Shown here: in pieces, positions 55,242-63,525 of the stretch
Layout of the letters: every line of letters starts with the position of its first letter
Numbering within the stretch: position 1 is the first letter of the stretch
Assembly: GCF_003946915.1 (NCBI RefSeq)
Contig: NZ_RPOC01000014.1
Span: 1 to 64,000, forward strand
Length of the DNA stretch: 64,000 nt
DNA from: Flavobacterium ustbae
GTDB lineage: Bacteria > Bacteroidota > Bacteroidia > Flavobacteriales > Flavobacteriaceae
Direction of reading: 5' to 3'
The notes under the pieces: model-generated
Database searches by the model: none
What the model saw: only the letters and a program-made list of their open reading frames with translations
What the model was told of the DNA's origin: nothing
Made by a program: the position numbers and the translations under genes

Positions 55242-56237
55242 ATGAAAAAATTTGATAGCCAGTTTACTCAAAATCTTTTTGAAAGAGGCTTAATTACAGA
55301 AAATCAGTTTGACGATGTTAAATCTTATCGAAATCTGAATATCTTTTCGCTCAATGCAGAATTGAAACTTTTTTTATATCTGTCTGTATTGTTATTTACT
55401 TCTGGAATTGGAATTTTAATTTATGAAAATATCGATTCAATAGGGCATATTGCTATTCTTTCGTTGCTTTTGATTGTTATAGCGGTTTGCTTTTTTTATT
55501 GTTTCAAATTTTCTAAAGGTTTCCAAAAAGAAGAAACAACTTTTGATCATCCCGTATTAGAATATCTGGTTTTGGCAGGTAATATCTTGACTTGTATTTT
55601 TATTGGCTATCTTCAGTTTCAATATAAACCTTTTGGAGAACATTACGGATTGGCGACGTTGGTTCCCACAATAGTGAGTTTCTTCTGTGCTTACTATTTT
55701 GACAACAGAAGTGTGCTAACAATTGCAATTACTGGTTTGGCGGCTTATGTCGGACTTTCTGTTACTCCACAAACTTTGTTGGATAATAACGATTTTTATG
55801 CTAGTCAGAGTTTAAGTTATTCGGCTGTAATGCTTGGGGTATTACTTATTTTGTGGACTATTTATAGCTGTCGTATTTCACTAAAAACACATTTTAGCTT
55901 GATTTTCCTCACTTTTGCACTTCATATTATAAGCATTGCTTCAATTAGCAATTTAACCAATTACGATATTCTTACCTGGATGGTTTTTGGAGTTATTTTA
56001 GCAGGTTCAACTTATTATTTTTATAAAGCTAGTTACGATCAAAAAGCAATGTCTCTCTATGTCTTTATGATTTTATACGCGTATATTGGAGCAAATATTT
56101 TTGTGTTTAGAATCTTTGAAAATGTTGATTTCTCAGACCTTTGGGAAATATTTATCTTTTTGTTGCCAGCGTATTTCATCGGTTCAATTGTAATTTTTAT
56201 AAAACTAATTAAAAACTTTCATAAAGAAATTGCATAA
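55242..56237 (+). CDS. DUF2157-like polytopic membrane protein
   Basis: A 331-residue protein. The cytoplasmic N-terminus (about 1-45), with FERGLITENQFDDVKSYRNL, resembles the start of DUF2157 proteins. About eight to ten hydrophobic segments follow, including LFLYLSVLLFTSGIGILIYEN. The C-terminus is short and basic. No catalytic residues are evident. Its stop overlaps the next start (TAATGA), so the two proteins are made together and may form one complex. Function is unknown. Confidence 0.75.
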   Translation: MKKFDSQFTQNLFERGLITENQFDDVKSYRNLNIFSLNAELKLFLYLSVLLFTSGIGILIYENIDSIGHIAILSLLLIVIAVCFFYCFKFSKGFQKEETTFDHPVLEYLVLAGNILTCIFIGYLQFQYKPFGEHYGLATLVPTIVSFFCAYYFDNRSVLTIAITGLAAYVGLSVTPQTLLDNNDFYASQSLSYSAVMLGVLLILWTIYSCRISLKTHFSLIFLTFALHIISIASISNLTNYDILTWMVFGVILAGSTYYFYKASYDQKAMSLYVFMILYAYIGANIFVFRIFENVDFSDLWEIFIFLLPAYFIGSIVIFIKLIKNFHKEIA

Positions 56238-57403
56238 TGATAGTATACGATAAAAAAATATTGAATAATGAAGCTTTAATTGATGAAGCAGCTTCTTTGC
56301 ATAGTGGAGGTTTTATTAGTAAAGACCAAAAGAAATTTATAGAAAAGGAGTTGGAAAGTATTAAAAGCCAGAAAAACATTTTGGTTAGAATTGGTTTCTT
56401 TTTACTAGGAGCATTATTGTTCGGATCGATTTGTGGTGCGATTACTATATTCGGAGTGAGTTCTGAGCGCATATTTTTTCAAATCTGCTGTTATATTTTT
56501 GCCATAGTTGGATTTGTGGGAGCTGAAATTCTAGCCTCAAAAAACTTTCATAATCACGGTTTAGATGATGCTTTTATTTTGGGAGCGCTTTTAAATGTCG
56601 GATTTGCAATAGGAATTACAACTGAAGGTTACGAAATGGTTATTGCTTTCTTTGTTGCAATAGTAGCGTTGTTTATGTTTTTGAGGTATTTGCATCTCTT
56701 GTCAATGCTCGTTTTCTGCCTTGCCATAACAGCTTTTTTGTTTTATGGGATGTTTGAATTGGGACAAATTGGAAAAGCTGTTTTACCATTTACAGCGGCG
56801 ATTTTTGCTGGAGTTTTTTATTTTTTTACTAAAAGAATAATCGGCCGTTTGACTCAAATTTATTATTACAATGGGCTTTTATTAGCAAACAGCTTTTGTC
56901 TCGTTTTATTTTATCTTTCTTGTAATTATTTGATTGTAAGAGAACTTTCTGTAGAGCTTTTAGGAGCAGATGTAAAACCGGGAACCGATATTCCGTTTGC
57001 ATTTTTCTTTTATGCCTTTACTTTTATAGTTCCAATAATTTATTTGGTTCAAGCTTTGAGAACAAAAGACCGATTAATGCTTTGGATCAGCTTTTTGGCT
57101 ATTGCATTTTCAATTTACACGATTCGATTTTATTATTTGGTTTTGCCGATAGAAGTCGCACTTACACTTGGCGGTACGGTTTTATTTGCAATAGCCTATT
57201 TTTCTATTAAAAAATTAAAAGAAAAAGAAAGTGGATTAACTTTTAAGCCTGATAGGATTACTCATTCAGATGCATTACTAAACGCCGAGGCTTTAGTAGT
57301 AGCCTCAACTTTTGGAATGAAACCAGAAGTAAAACCACAAGCTTCTCCAATGGAATTTGGAGGTGGAGGCTTTAGCGGTGGCGGTTCTGGGGGAAGTTTT
57401 TAA
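56237..57403 (+). CDS. Polytopic membrane protein with Gly-rich tail
   Basis: A 388-residue protein translated from an overlapping ATG. The N-terminal region FISKDQKKFIEKELESIKSQ is again DUF2157-like, followed by roughly ten hydrophobic segments. The tail EFGGGGFSGGGSGGSF is a Gly/Ser-rich C-terminus like those of YgcG/TPM-domain proteins, but no TPM domain is present. It pairs with the gene upstream; I infer one membrane complex of unknown role. A nested foldback follows the stop. Confidence 0.75.
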   Translation: MIVYDKKILNNEALIDEAASLHSGGFISKDQKKFIEKELESIKSQKNILVRIGFFLLGALLFGSICGAITIFGVSSERIFFQICCYIFAIVGFVGAEILASKNFHNHGLDDAFILGALLNVGFAIGITTEGYEMVIAFFVAIVALFMFLRYLHLLSMLVFCLAITAFLFYGMFELGQIGKAVLPFTAAIFAGVFYFFTKRIIGRLTQIYYYNGLLLANSFCLVLFYLSCNYLIVRELSVELLGADVKPGTDIPFAFFFYAFTFIVPIIYLVQALRTKDRLMLWISFLAIAFSIYTIRFYYLVLPIEVALTLGGTVLFAIAYFSIKKLKEKESGLTFKPDRITHSDALLNAEALVVASTFGMKPEVKPQASPMEFGGGGFSGGGSGGSF

Positions 57404-57411
57404 TTGTATTT

Positions 57412-57536
57412 TGCCACAGATTAAAAGATTTTCACAGATTATTTTTGAATAAAGCAGCCACGAATTTCACAGATGCAGGCCTAATTAATTAGTGTAATTT
57501 GTGAAATTCGTGGCAAAATCATTTTAATCTGTGGCA
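57412..57536. repeat. Nested foldback: GCCACGAATTTCAC inside GCCACAGATTAA
   Basis: The outer arms are TGCCACAGATTAAAA (57412) and ATTTTAATCTGTGGCA (57521-57536). The inner arms are GCCACGAATTTCAC (57457-57470) and TGTGAAATTCGTGGC (57500-57514). Two families seen separately at 50915 and 52186 are stacked here in one element. Confidence 0.8.
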
Positions 57537-57540
57537 AAAA

Positions 57541-57930
57541 TTATACTTTACTTTTCAATGCCTCCGCATCAATATCGTTGTGCGAAACGTCGTAAACTGC
57601 TTTTCCGTTTTTGATTAAAATCAATTGAGGCGATTCGTGGTAAACACCAAATCGGCTTGCAATTTCGTTTGAAATATCTCTATGTGCGATTAAGTCTAAA
57701 AAATACGCATCAACAACACCTTCAAGATCATATTCTCTTTCAAATTGCTTTAGAGCCATACGGCTAATACTGCATCTTGTACTATGCTTGAAAATTACCA
57801 CTGGCTTTTCATTAGAAATAGCTTCGATTTCCATTAATTGAAGCATATCTGTTAATTCTGTCCAGTTTACTTTACTTTTTGATGCTTCTGAGTTCTCAGA
57901 ACTTCCGAAGATTGAATTAAAAAAACTCAT
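57541..57930 (-). CDS. ytxJ: Bacillithiol-system redox protein YtxJ
   Basis: A 129-residue thioredoxin-fold protein with the one-cysteine motif KHSTRCSISRMALKQFE (about 50-66) and a C-terminal SPQLILIKNGKAVYD. Known from Bacillus and Bacteroidota as a redox-active partner of the bacillithiol system. I start at ATG 57930 (MSFFNSIFG), matching the family; a frame from 57993 adds 21 poorly matching residues. A minus-strand TAACTTTG element at 58039-58046 is the likely promoter and would fit either start. Confidence 0.88.
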   Translation of the reverse strand: MSFFNSIFGSSENSEASKSKVNWTELTDMLQLMEIEAISNEKPVVIFKHSTRCSISRMALKQFEREYDLEGVVDAYFLDLIAHRDISNEIASRFGVYHESPQLILIKNGKAVYDVSHNDIDAEALKSKV

Positions 57931-58136
57931 ATTTGGCTTGTTTTGTGACTTTTTGACGTGTTTTAATCGTAGAAAACTGATTTTTACCGTCATTTTGTCT
58001 GTTTTTTTACTGTGGAATATAATTTGTCTATTTCAATGCAAAGTTAAATTATTTTGAACAACAAATGTAGCTCAATAAATCGTAACTTTAATCTTATAAA
58101 ATTCAAACAAAATAAAATCAATCAAATCGTAAAAAT

Positions 58137-60737
58137 ATGAATATTAACAAGTTTACTATTAAATCGCAAGAAGCCATTCAGCTGTCACAGCAATTAGCAC
58201 AGCGAAATGGTCAGCAGCAAATTGAAAATGAACACATTTTCAAAGCAATTTTTGAAGTTGATGAAAACGTAGCGCCATTTATATTGAAAAAATTAAATGT
58301 AAATGTGCCTCTGTTTTTGCAGGTTTTAGATGCTACAATTCAAAACTTTCCAAAAGTTTCTGGAGGAGAAATTATGCTTTCTAGAGACGCAAATAAAGCT
58401 TTGAATGAAGCTGAAATTATCGCTCAGAAAATGAACGATGAATACGTTTCTATCGAACATTTAATTTTAGCCATTTTTGATTCAAAGAGTAAAGTTTCTC
58501 AGATTTTAAAAGACCAAGGCGTTACAGGAAAAGGCCTAAAAGCAACAATCGAAGAATTACGAAAAGGAGAAAGAGTAACTTCGGCTTCAGCTGAAGAAAC
58601 TTATAATTCGTTGAATAAATACGCTAAAAACTTAAACGAATTAGCTCGTACAGGAAAACTAGATCCGGTTATTGGCCGTGATGAAGAAATTCGTCGTGTA
58701 CTGCAAATTCTAACCCGTAGAACCAAAAACAACCCAATGCTTATTGGTGAGCCTGGAGTTGGTAAAACGGCAATTGCAGAAGGTTTGGCGCATAGAATTG
58801 TTGACGGTGACGTTCCAGAAAACTTAAAAGAAAAAATCGTTTTCTCTCTAGATATGGGAGCTTTGATTGCAGGAGCGAAATACAAAGGAGAATTTGAAGA
58901 GCGTTTAAAATCGGTTGTAAAAGAGGTTACAGCTGCAGAAGGAGATATTGTTCTTTTTATTGATGAGATTCATACGCTTGTAGGAGCGGGTGGAGGCGAA
59001 GGCGCAATGGATGCTGCCAATATCTTGAAACCAGCTTTGGCGCGTGGAGAATTGAGAGCAATTGGAGCCACAACTTTAGATGAATATCAAAAATATTTTG
59101 AAAAGGATAAAGCGCTTGAAAGACGTTTCCAAAAAGTTCTAATTGACGAACCAGATACAGAAAGCGCGGTTTCAATTCTTCGTGGAATCAAAGAAAAATA
59201 CGAAACACACCATAAAGTTCAGATCAAAGATGAAGCAATTATTGCTGCAGTTGAGCTTTCGCAAAGATACATTACCAATCGTTTCTTGCCAGATAAAGCA
59301 ATTGACTTAATGGATGAAGCGGCTTCTAAACTGCGTATGGAAATCAATTCGAAACCAGAAGAATTGGATGTTTTGGATCGTAAAATCATGCAGTTGGAAA
59401 TTGAGATCGAAGCCATTAAACGTGAGAAGGAAGAAAGCAAGCTTAAAATTTTAGGTATGGAATTGGCCAACCTGAAGGAAGAGCGAAACGAAATCTTTGC
59501 AAAATGGAAATCTGAAAAAGATATTGTTGATGGAATTCAAGCCGTAAAACACGAAATAGAAGACTTTAAGTACGAAGCAGAACGTGCAGAACGTGATGGT
59601 GATTACGGAAAAGTAGCTGAAATTCGTTACGGAAAAATAAAAGAAGCGCAAGAACGTCAGGAAACGTTGCAAAAACAATTGCAGGAATTTCAACAAGGAA
59701 ATTCTTTAATTAAAGAAGAAGTTACCAGAGAAGACATTGCCGAAGTTGTAGCAAAATGGACTGGAATTCCAGTAACTAAAATGCTTCAGACAGAAAGAGA
59801 AAAACTATTGCATTTAGAAGACGAATTGCACAAACGTGTTGTTGGTCAGGAAGAAGCGATTGAAGCTGTGAGTGATGCAGTTCGTAGAAGCCGTGCCGGT
59901 TTGCAGGATATGAAAAAACCAGTTGGAACTTTCTTGTTCTTAGGGACAACGGGAGTTGGTAAAACCGAATTAGCAAAAGCGTTGGCGGAATATCTTTTTG
60001 ATGATGAAAATGCTATGACGCGTATCGATATGAGTGAGTACCAAGAACGTCACAGTGTGAGCCGTTTGGTTGGTGCACCTCCAGGATATGTGGGTTATGA
60101 TGAAGGTGGGCAGTTGACAGAAGCCGTTCGTAGAAAACCGTATTCCGTTATTTTGTTAGATGAGATCGAAAAAGCGCATCCAGATACGTTCAATATTTTA
60201 TTGCAAGTTCTTGATGAAGGTCGATTAACTGATAACAAAGGTCGTTTGGCCGATTTCAAAAATACGATTATCATCATGACTTCTAATATGGGAAGCCAGA
60301 TTATTCAAGAGAAATTTGAAAATCTGAAAGGCGGAGTAGAAGCAGCGACAGAAGCAGCGAAAAACGAAGTTTTAGGATTGTTGAAACAAACAGTTCGTCC
60401 AGAGTTTATAAACCGTATCGATGAAATTGTAATGTTTACGCCGCTTACGGTAGATAATATTTCTAGAATTGTTGGTTTGCAGCTGAAAGGTGTTACCAAA
60501 ATGCTGGCTCAGCAGGGCATTACAATGGATGCAACTCCAGAGGCAATTGCTTACTTGTCAGAAAAAGGATTTGATCCTCAGTTTGGTGCAAGACCAGTAA
60601 AAAGAGTCGTGCAGCGAGAAGTTTTAAATCAATTGTCAAAAGAAATTTTGGCTGGAAATATAACAACAGAAAGCATTATTCTGATTGATGCTTTCGATGG
60701 AAATTTAGTATTTAGAAATCAGACGCATAAAGGTTAA
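58137..60737 (+). CDS. clpB: ATP-dependent chaperone ClpB
   Basis: An 866-residue AAA+ disaggregase. The N-domain has [20 protein letters not shown]. Walker A of AAA-1 is [19 protein letters not shown] (about 200), the long coiled-coil M-domain spans about 400-520, and Walker A of AAA-2 is [36 protein letters not shown] ends the D2 small domain. It lacks the ClpP-binding loop, so it is ClpB, not ClpA/ClpC. It rescues aggregated proteins with DnaK and is normally heat-inducible. Confidence 0.97.
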   Translation: MNINKFTIKSQEAIQLSQQLAQRNGQQQIENEHIFKAIFEVDENVAPFILKKLNVNVPLFLQVLDATIQNFPKVSGGEIMLSRDANKALNEAEIIAQKMNDEYVSIEHLILAIFDSKSKVSQILKDQGVTGKGLKATIEELRKGERVTSASAEETYNSLNKYAKNLNELARTGKLDPVIGRDEEIRRVLQILTRRTKNNPMLIGEPGVGKTAIAEGLAHRIVDGDVPENLKEKIVFSLDMGALIAGAKYKGEFEERLKSVVKEVTAAEGDIVLFIDEIHTLVGAGGGEGAMDAANILKPALARGELRAIGATTLDEYQKYFEKDKALERRFQKVLIDEPDTESAVSILRGIKEKYETHHKVQIKDEAIIAAVELSQRYITNRFLPDKAIDLMDEAASKLRMEINSKPEELDVLDRKIMQLEIEIEAIKREKEESKLKILGMELANLKEERNEIFAKWKSEKDIVDGIQAVKHEIEDFKYEAERAERDGDYGKVAEIRYGKIKEAQERQETLQKQLQEFQQGNSLIKEEVTREDIAEVVAKWTGIPVTKMLQTEREKLLHLEDELHKRVVGQEEAIEAVSDAVRRSRAGLQDMKKPVGTFLFLGTTGVGKTELAKALAEYLFDDENAMTRIDMSEYQERHSVSRLVGAPPGYVGYDEGGQLTEAVRRKPYSVILLDEIEKAHPDTFNILLQVLDEGRLTDNKGRLADFKNTIIIMTSNMGSQIIQEKFENLKGGVEAATEAAKNEVLGLLKQTVRPEFINRIDEIVMFTPLTVDNISRIVGLQLKGVTKMLAQQGITMDATPEAIAYLSEKGFDPQFGARPVKRVVQREVLNQLSKEILAGNITTESIILIDAFDGNLVFRNQTHKG

Positions 60738-60768
60738 TAATTTTATTTAGTTAATTATTAATTGGAGA

Positions 60769-60798
60769 AAACATCAGTCGAAAGGCTGGTGTTTTTTT
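60769..60798 (+). terminator. Terminator after clpB
   Basis: ACATCAG and CTGGTGT form a stem (one G-U) closed by TCGAAAGG, then seven T. It is almost identical to the terminator at 62050. Confidence 0.8.
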
Positions 60799-60910
60799 GT
60801 GCTATAAATTCTGAAACTTTTTAGGCAATTCATATAACAAGATATTTTGAAAAAAGAATCAATTTTAAACTAATAAAAATCAGCAAATTATTAATTAAAA
60901 TTTAAAGAAC

Positions 60911-61030
60911 ATGAACAATTTATTTAGAGGATTACTTGCAGGATATGGAGCCAAAAAATTAGGTGGAGGCTGTTTTGGAACTATTATAGTTTTCATTATT
61001 TTGTGGGTGCTGTTAGGACAATGCAGTTAA
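60911..61030 (+). CDS. 39-residue small membrane protein
   Basis: An ATG-started frame of 39 codons encodes MNNLFRGLLAGYGAKKLGGG, then CFGTIIVFIILWVLLGQCS. It has a short N-terminal amphipathic part, a Gly-rich turn and one membrane span with cysteines on both sides. It is too short for routine gene calling. It lies between the clpB terminator and the DUF808 gene in the same direction. Codon pattern and a clean hydrophobic helix support a real gene; the function is unknown. Confidence 0.6.
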   Translation: MNNLFRGLLAGYGAKKLGGGCFGTIIVFIILWVLLGQCS

Positions 61031-61142
61031 GAACAGCATTACATAAAATTGAGAATAAAAACATAAATTTAGGTGTGATATTGTTGGGAAGATTCAAACA
61101 AAATGTATAGATTCGCATCACAAAAAATAACAAATTTAAAAG

Positions 61143-62027
61143 ATGGCTTCAGGTTTTTTCGTTCTATTAGATGATATCGCAGCAATTATGGATGATGTTG
61201 CAGTAATGAGTAAAATTGCAGCAAAGAAAACAGCTGGAATCTTAGGAGATGATTTGGCTGTAAATGCTGAAAAAGCTTCAGGATTTGCATCATCTAGAGA
61301 ACTTCCTGTTCTTTGGGCAATCAGTAAAGGCTCTTTGCTAAATAAAATTATTATACTTCCTATTGCTTTTTTGTTGAGCGCTTTTCTTCCGGCAGCTATT
61401 ATCGTAATATTGGTTCTTGGGGGATTGTTTTTAGCCTATGAAGGAGCCGAGAAAGTTTATGAGTTTATCGTTCCTCATAAACATGCAGAATCAGAAGGGA
61501 TTACAGAAGAAACTCTAACCGAAGAACAAATCTTAGCAGTAGAGAAAACTAAAATCAAATCTGCTATTATAACAGACTTTATTCTTTCTGTCGAAATTGT
61601 AATTATCGCCTTAGGAACTGTTATAGAAGAGCCTCTAACGCAACAGATTATCGTAACTTCTATTATTGCCTTAATTGCTACAATTGGAGTTTATGGTATT
61701 GTAGCGCTTATTGTTAGAATGGATGAAGCGGGTTATAAACTTATTAAGGTTAGCAAAAGTGAAAAAAGCTTTTCTGCTATGATAGGAAATATTTTGGTGA
61801 AGGCTCTTCCTTTGGTAATTAAAGGATTAACGGTAATTGGAACTATTGCTTTGCTTTTGGTTGCAGGAGGAATTTTTGTACATTACATTCCTTATTTCCA
61901 TCATTTGTCAGAAGAAATCAAAATGCCTGCGATTATTAAAGAATTTGTAGTAGGATTGGTTTTAGGATTTGCAGTTCTTTTAGTTATTAACTTAGTTAAA
62001 AAGATTTTCAAAAAGAAAACGGCTTAA
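61143..62027 (+). CDS. DUF808 family membrane protein
   Basis: A 294-residue protein starting MASGFFVLLDDIAAIMDDVA, the invariant start of DUF808 (YedI-like) proteins. AAKKTAGILGDDLAVNAEKA follows, then membrane segments at about 75-105, 140-165, 175-195, 225-250 and 265-287. The family is widely conserved without known function. It is followed by the terminator at 62050. The 39-residue membrane protein upstream may be co-transcribed. Confidence 0.92.
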   Translation: MASGFFVLLDDIAAIMDDVAVMSKIAAKKTAGILGDDLAVNAEKASGFASSRELPVLWAISKGSLLNKIIILPIAFLLSAFLPAAIIVILVLGGLFLAYEGAEKVYEFIVPHKHAESEGITEETLTEEQILAVEKTKIKSAIITDFILSVEIVIIALGTVIEEPLTQQIIVTSIIALIATIGVYGIVALIVRMDEAGYKLIKVSKSEKSFSAMIGNILVKALPLVIKGLTVIGTIALLLVAGGIFVHYIPYFHHLSEEIKMPAIIKEFVVGLVLGFAVLLVINLVKKIFKKKTA

Positions 62028-62049
62028 TCTAATTAACATCATCATATAA

Positions 62050-62080
62050 AAACATCAGTCGAAAGGCTGATGTTTTTTTT
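62050..62080 (+). terminator. Terminator after the DUF808 gene
   Basis: AACATCAG and CTGATGTT form a perfect stem around TCGAAAGG, then a T run. It copies the clpB terminator with one base change. Confidence 0.85.
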
Positions 62081-62346
62081 TTGGAACAATAATACTTTTG
62101 AGGTTTAAAATAGTTTGACTTTTTGCTCTCTTTTTATTGTTATGAAACGAGATCAAAGAAAAGTTGAAGAAGTGTAAAACTGTAATTTTTTAAAAAGTAT
62201 TAAAGAAATATGCATTTTTTTTAAACGAATAAAAACTTGATTTTTAGTTATTTAGTTCCTTAGTGGAATTTTTAACATTTTGTTTTAAGCAACCATTGCA
62301 ACTAAGCGACATCTTCATAGTAATTAACAATTAATTATTATTTTAT
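62081..62346. other. 266-bp region without a recognised gene
   Basis: AT-rich. It contains a TACTTTTG -7-like element (62093-62100) and an 11-codon frame from an ATG near 62141, neither convincing. TTAGTTATTTAGTTCCTTAG words lie near 62250. I see no RNA gene or repeat here; it probably holds the leader of the lipoprotein gene at 62347. Confidence 0.5.
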
Positions 62347-62757
62347 ATGAAAAGTTTTAGTTTAAAATCAAGTTTAGTAGTATTATTTTTATCAATTGCA
62401 TTTGTTTCATGCAATAGTGATGATGACGTGGAAACACCAGTTGAAACCTCTAAAGCTGCTTTAGCAACCGAAATTAAAGGACCAGCAACAGGAAAAGTAA
62501 ATGATGAATTAAGCTACGAAGTAACGTATGTTGTAGATAATGCCTGCGGAGAATTTGATAAAATTTCAGAAGTAACAATTGGGGCAGTAAAAGGATTGCA
62601 AGTAGTAGCTAAATATCCAGCAGAAGTTTGCACGCAGCAAGTGCCAGAGCCAAAAAAGACAGTTTACAAATTTAAATCGGCAGCAAAAGGAACTTTCGAA
62701 ATTAAATTCAAAAAATCAGAAACAGAATTCCTTACTCAAAAAGTAGTGATCGAATAG
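62347..62757 (+). CDS. Small lipoprotein with a beta domain
   Basis: A 136-residue protein with lipobox FVSC (about residue 22) after a hydrophobic stretch. An acidic linker (NSDDDVETPVETS) follows, like many Flavobacterium surface lipoproteins. A compact beta domain then has a cysteine pair (DNACGEF ... EVCTQQ) that could form a disulfide. The fold looks immunoglobulin-like: SYEVTYVV, TVYKFKSAAKGTFEIKFKK. The family is not recognised and the role is unknown. Confidence 0.75.
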   Translation: MKSFSLKSSLVVLFLSIAFVSCNSDDDVETPVETSKAALATEIKGPATGKVNDELSYEVTYVVDNACGEFDKISEVTIGAVKGLQVVAKYPAEVCTQQVPEPKKTVYKFKSAAKGTFEIKFKKSETEFLTQKVVIE

Positions 62758-62865
62758 TAAAAAATTTAGTTGAGTTTATTTAGGTTTGAAAAGCCATTTT
62801 GCAGAAGTTCAATTTTAAACTGATGTAGAATGGTTTTTTTACCTAAAAATATGGACGAAAATTTC

Positions 62866-62873
62866 TATCTTTG
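62866..62873 (+). promoter_or_regulatory. -7 element of the toxin-antitoxin module
   Basis: TATCTTTG ends one base before an ATG at 62875. Transcription should start near 62880, so that ATG cannot be used and the antitoxin must start at 62896. Confidence 0.5.
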
Positions 62874-62895
62874 AATGATCAAATATGATAAGATT

Positions 62896-63141
62896 ATGGG
62901 AGCTTTAGAGTTGAGAGAAAGTGTTTTAGAATATATTAGTACTGCCGATGAGCGTCTTTTAAAAGTTGTAAAAGCAGTTATTGAAAGTTATCAAGAAGAA
63001 GATATAGTTGCATTTTCGGTAGAAGGGCAGCCAATTACTAGAGTTGAGTATAAAGCTCAGTTGGCTAATACGAAATTAGAAATTGAAAGAGGAGAATATA
63101 CTTCGCAAGAAGATTTAGAAAAGGAATCTGATAATTGGTAA
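62896..63141 (+). CDS. Antitoxin-like protein
   Basis: An 81-residue protein from the ATG at 62896. It begins MGALELRESVLEYIST, a helix resembling the DNA-binding or dimer region of Bacteroidota antitoxins. It continues with FSVEGQPITRVEYKAQLANT and ends in an acidic ESDNW tail. Such a tail often wraps the toxin. A longer frame from 62875 is rejected because the TATCTTTG element overlaps it. The toxin frame follows after 11 bp, the usual antitoxin-first order. Confidence 0.75.
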   Translation: MGALELRESVLEYISTADERLLKVVKAVIESYQEEDIVAFSVEGQPITRVEYKAQLANTKLEIERGEYTSQEDLEKESDNW

Positions 63142-63152
63142 CATACAAAACT

Positions 63153-63429
63153 ATGAAGGTAGTTTGGACCCACACTGCCAAGAATCATTTAAGAACAATT
63201 TTTAATTTTTATAAAGAGAAATCGATTCAAGGCGCTAATAATATTAAGAATGAAATTCTAGATGCAACTAAAAAAATACATTTTGCAGAACAATATCAAA
63301 AAGATGAAATTGAACCTGAATATAGAAGAATTATAATTAGAGATTATAAAATATTATTTAGTAGAAGATGATGTGATTTACATTTCTAAAATATTTTCTA
63401 CAAAACGAAATTCTGCAGAACAATTATAA
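63153..63429 (+). pseudogene. RelE/ParE-type toxin, frameshifted near its C-terminus
   Basis: The ATG at 63153 opens MKVVWTHTAKNHLRTIFNFY, the RelE/ParE fold, with the conserved EYRRIIIRDYKIL near the end. The open frame then stops at 63369-63371 after SRR. One base further on, the +1 frame continues from 63361 as VEDDVIYISKIFSTKRNSAEQL to a stop at 63427-63429, which is the expected C-terminal strand and helix. Removing one base near 63351-63360 restores a protein of 91 residues, normal for the family. The toxin is therefore probably inactive, or the site is a slippage or sequencing error. Confidence 0.8.
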
Positions 63430-63450
63430 AGAGCTTTTAGGCTCTTTTTT
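63428..63450 (+). terminator. Terminator after the toxin
   Basis: AAAGAGC pairs with GCTCTTT around TTTTAG, running into more T. Confidence 0.75.
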
Positions 63451-63477
63451 AATATCATAAAGTTAAATAAACTCATA

Positions 63478-63507
63478 TTGCTATTCTTTCAAAAAGTACT
63501 ATTTTTG
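63478..63507 (+). promoter_or_regulatory. Promoter of aguB
   Basis: TTG (63478-63480), a 19-bp spacer and TATTTTTG (63500-63507) match the consensus. The start codon is 18 bp downstream. Confidence 0.7.
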
Positions 63508-63525
63508 CACTCTAAATTTTATGTC

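Noticed and set aside
62141..62176. 11-codon frame upstream of the lipoprotein gene
   Set aside because: Too short, no promoter at the right distance and no hairpin that would suggest a leader peptide.
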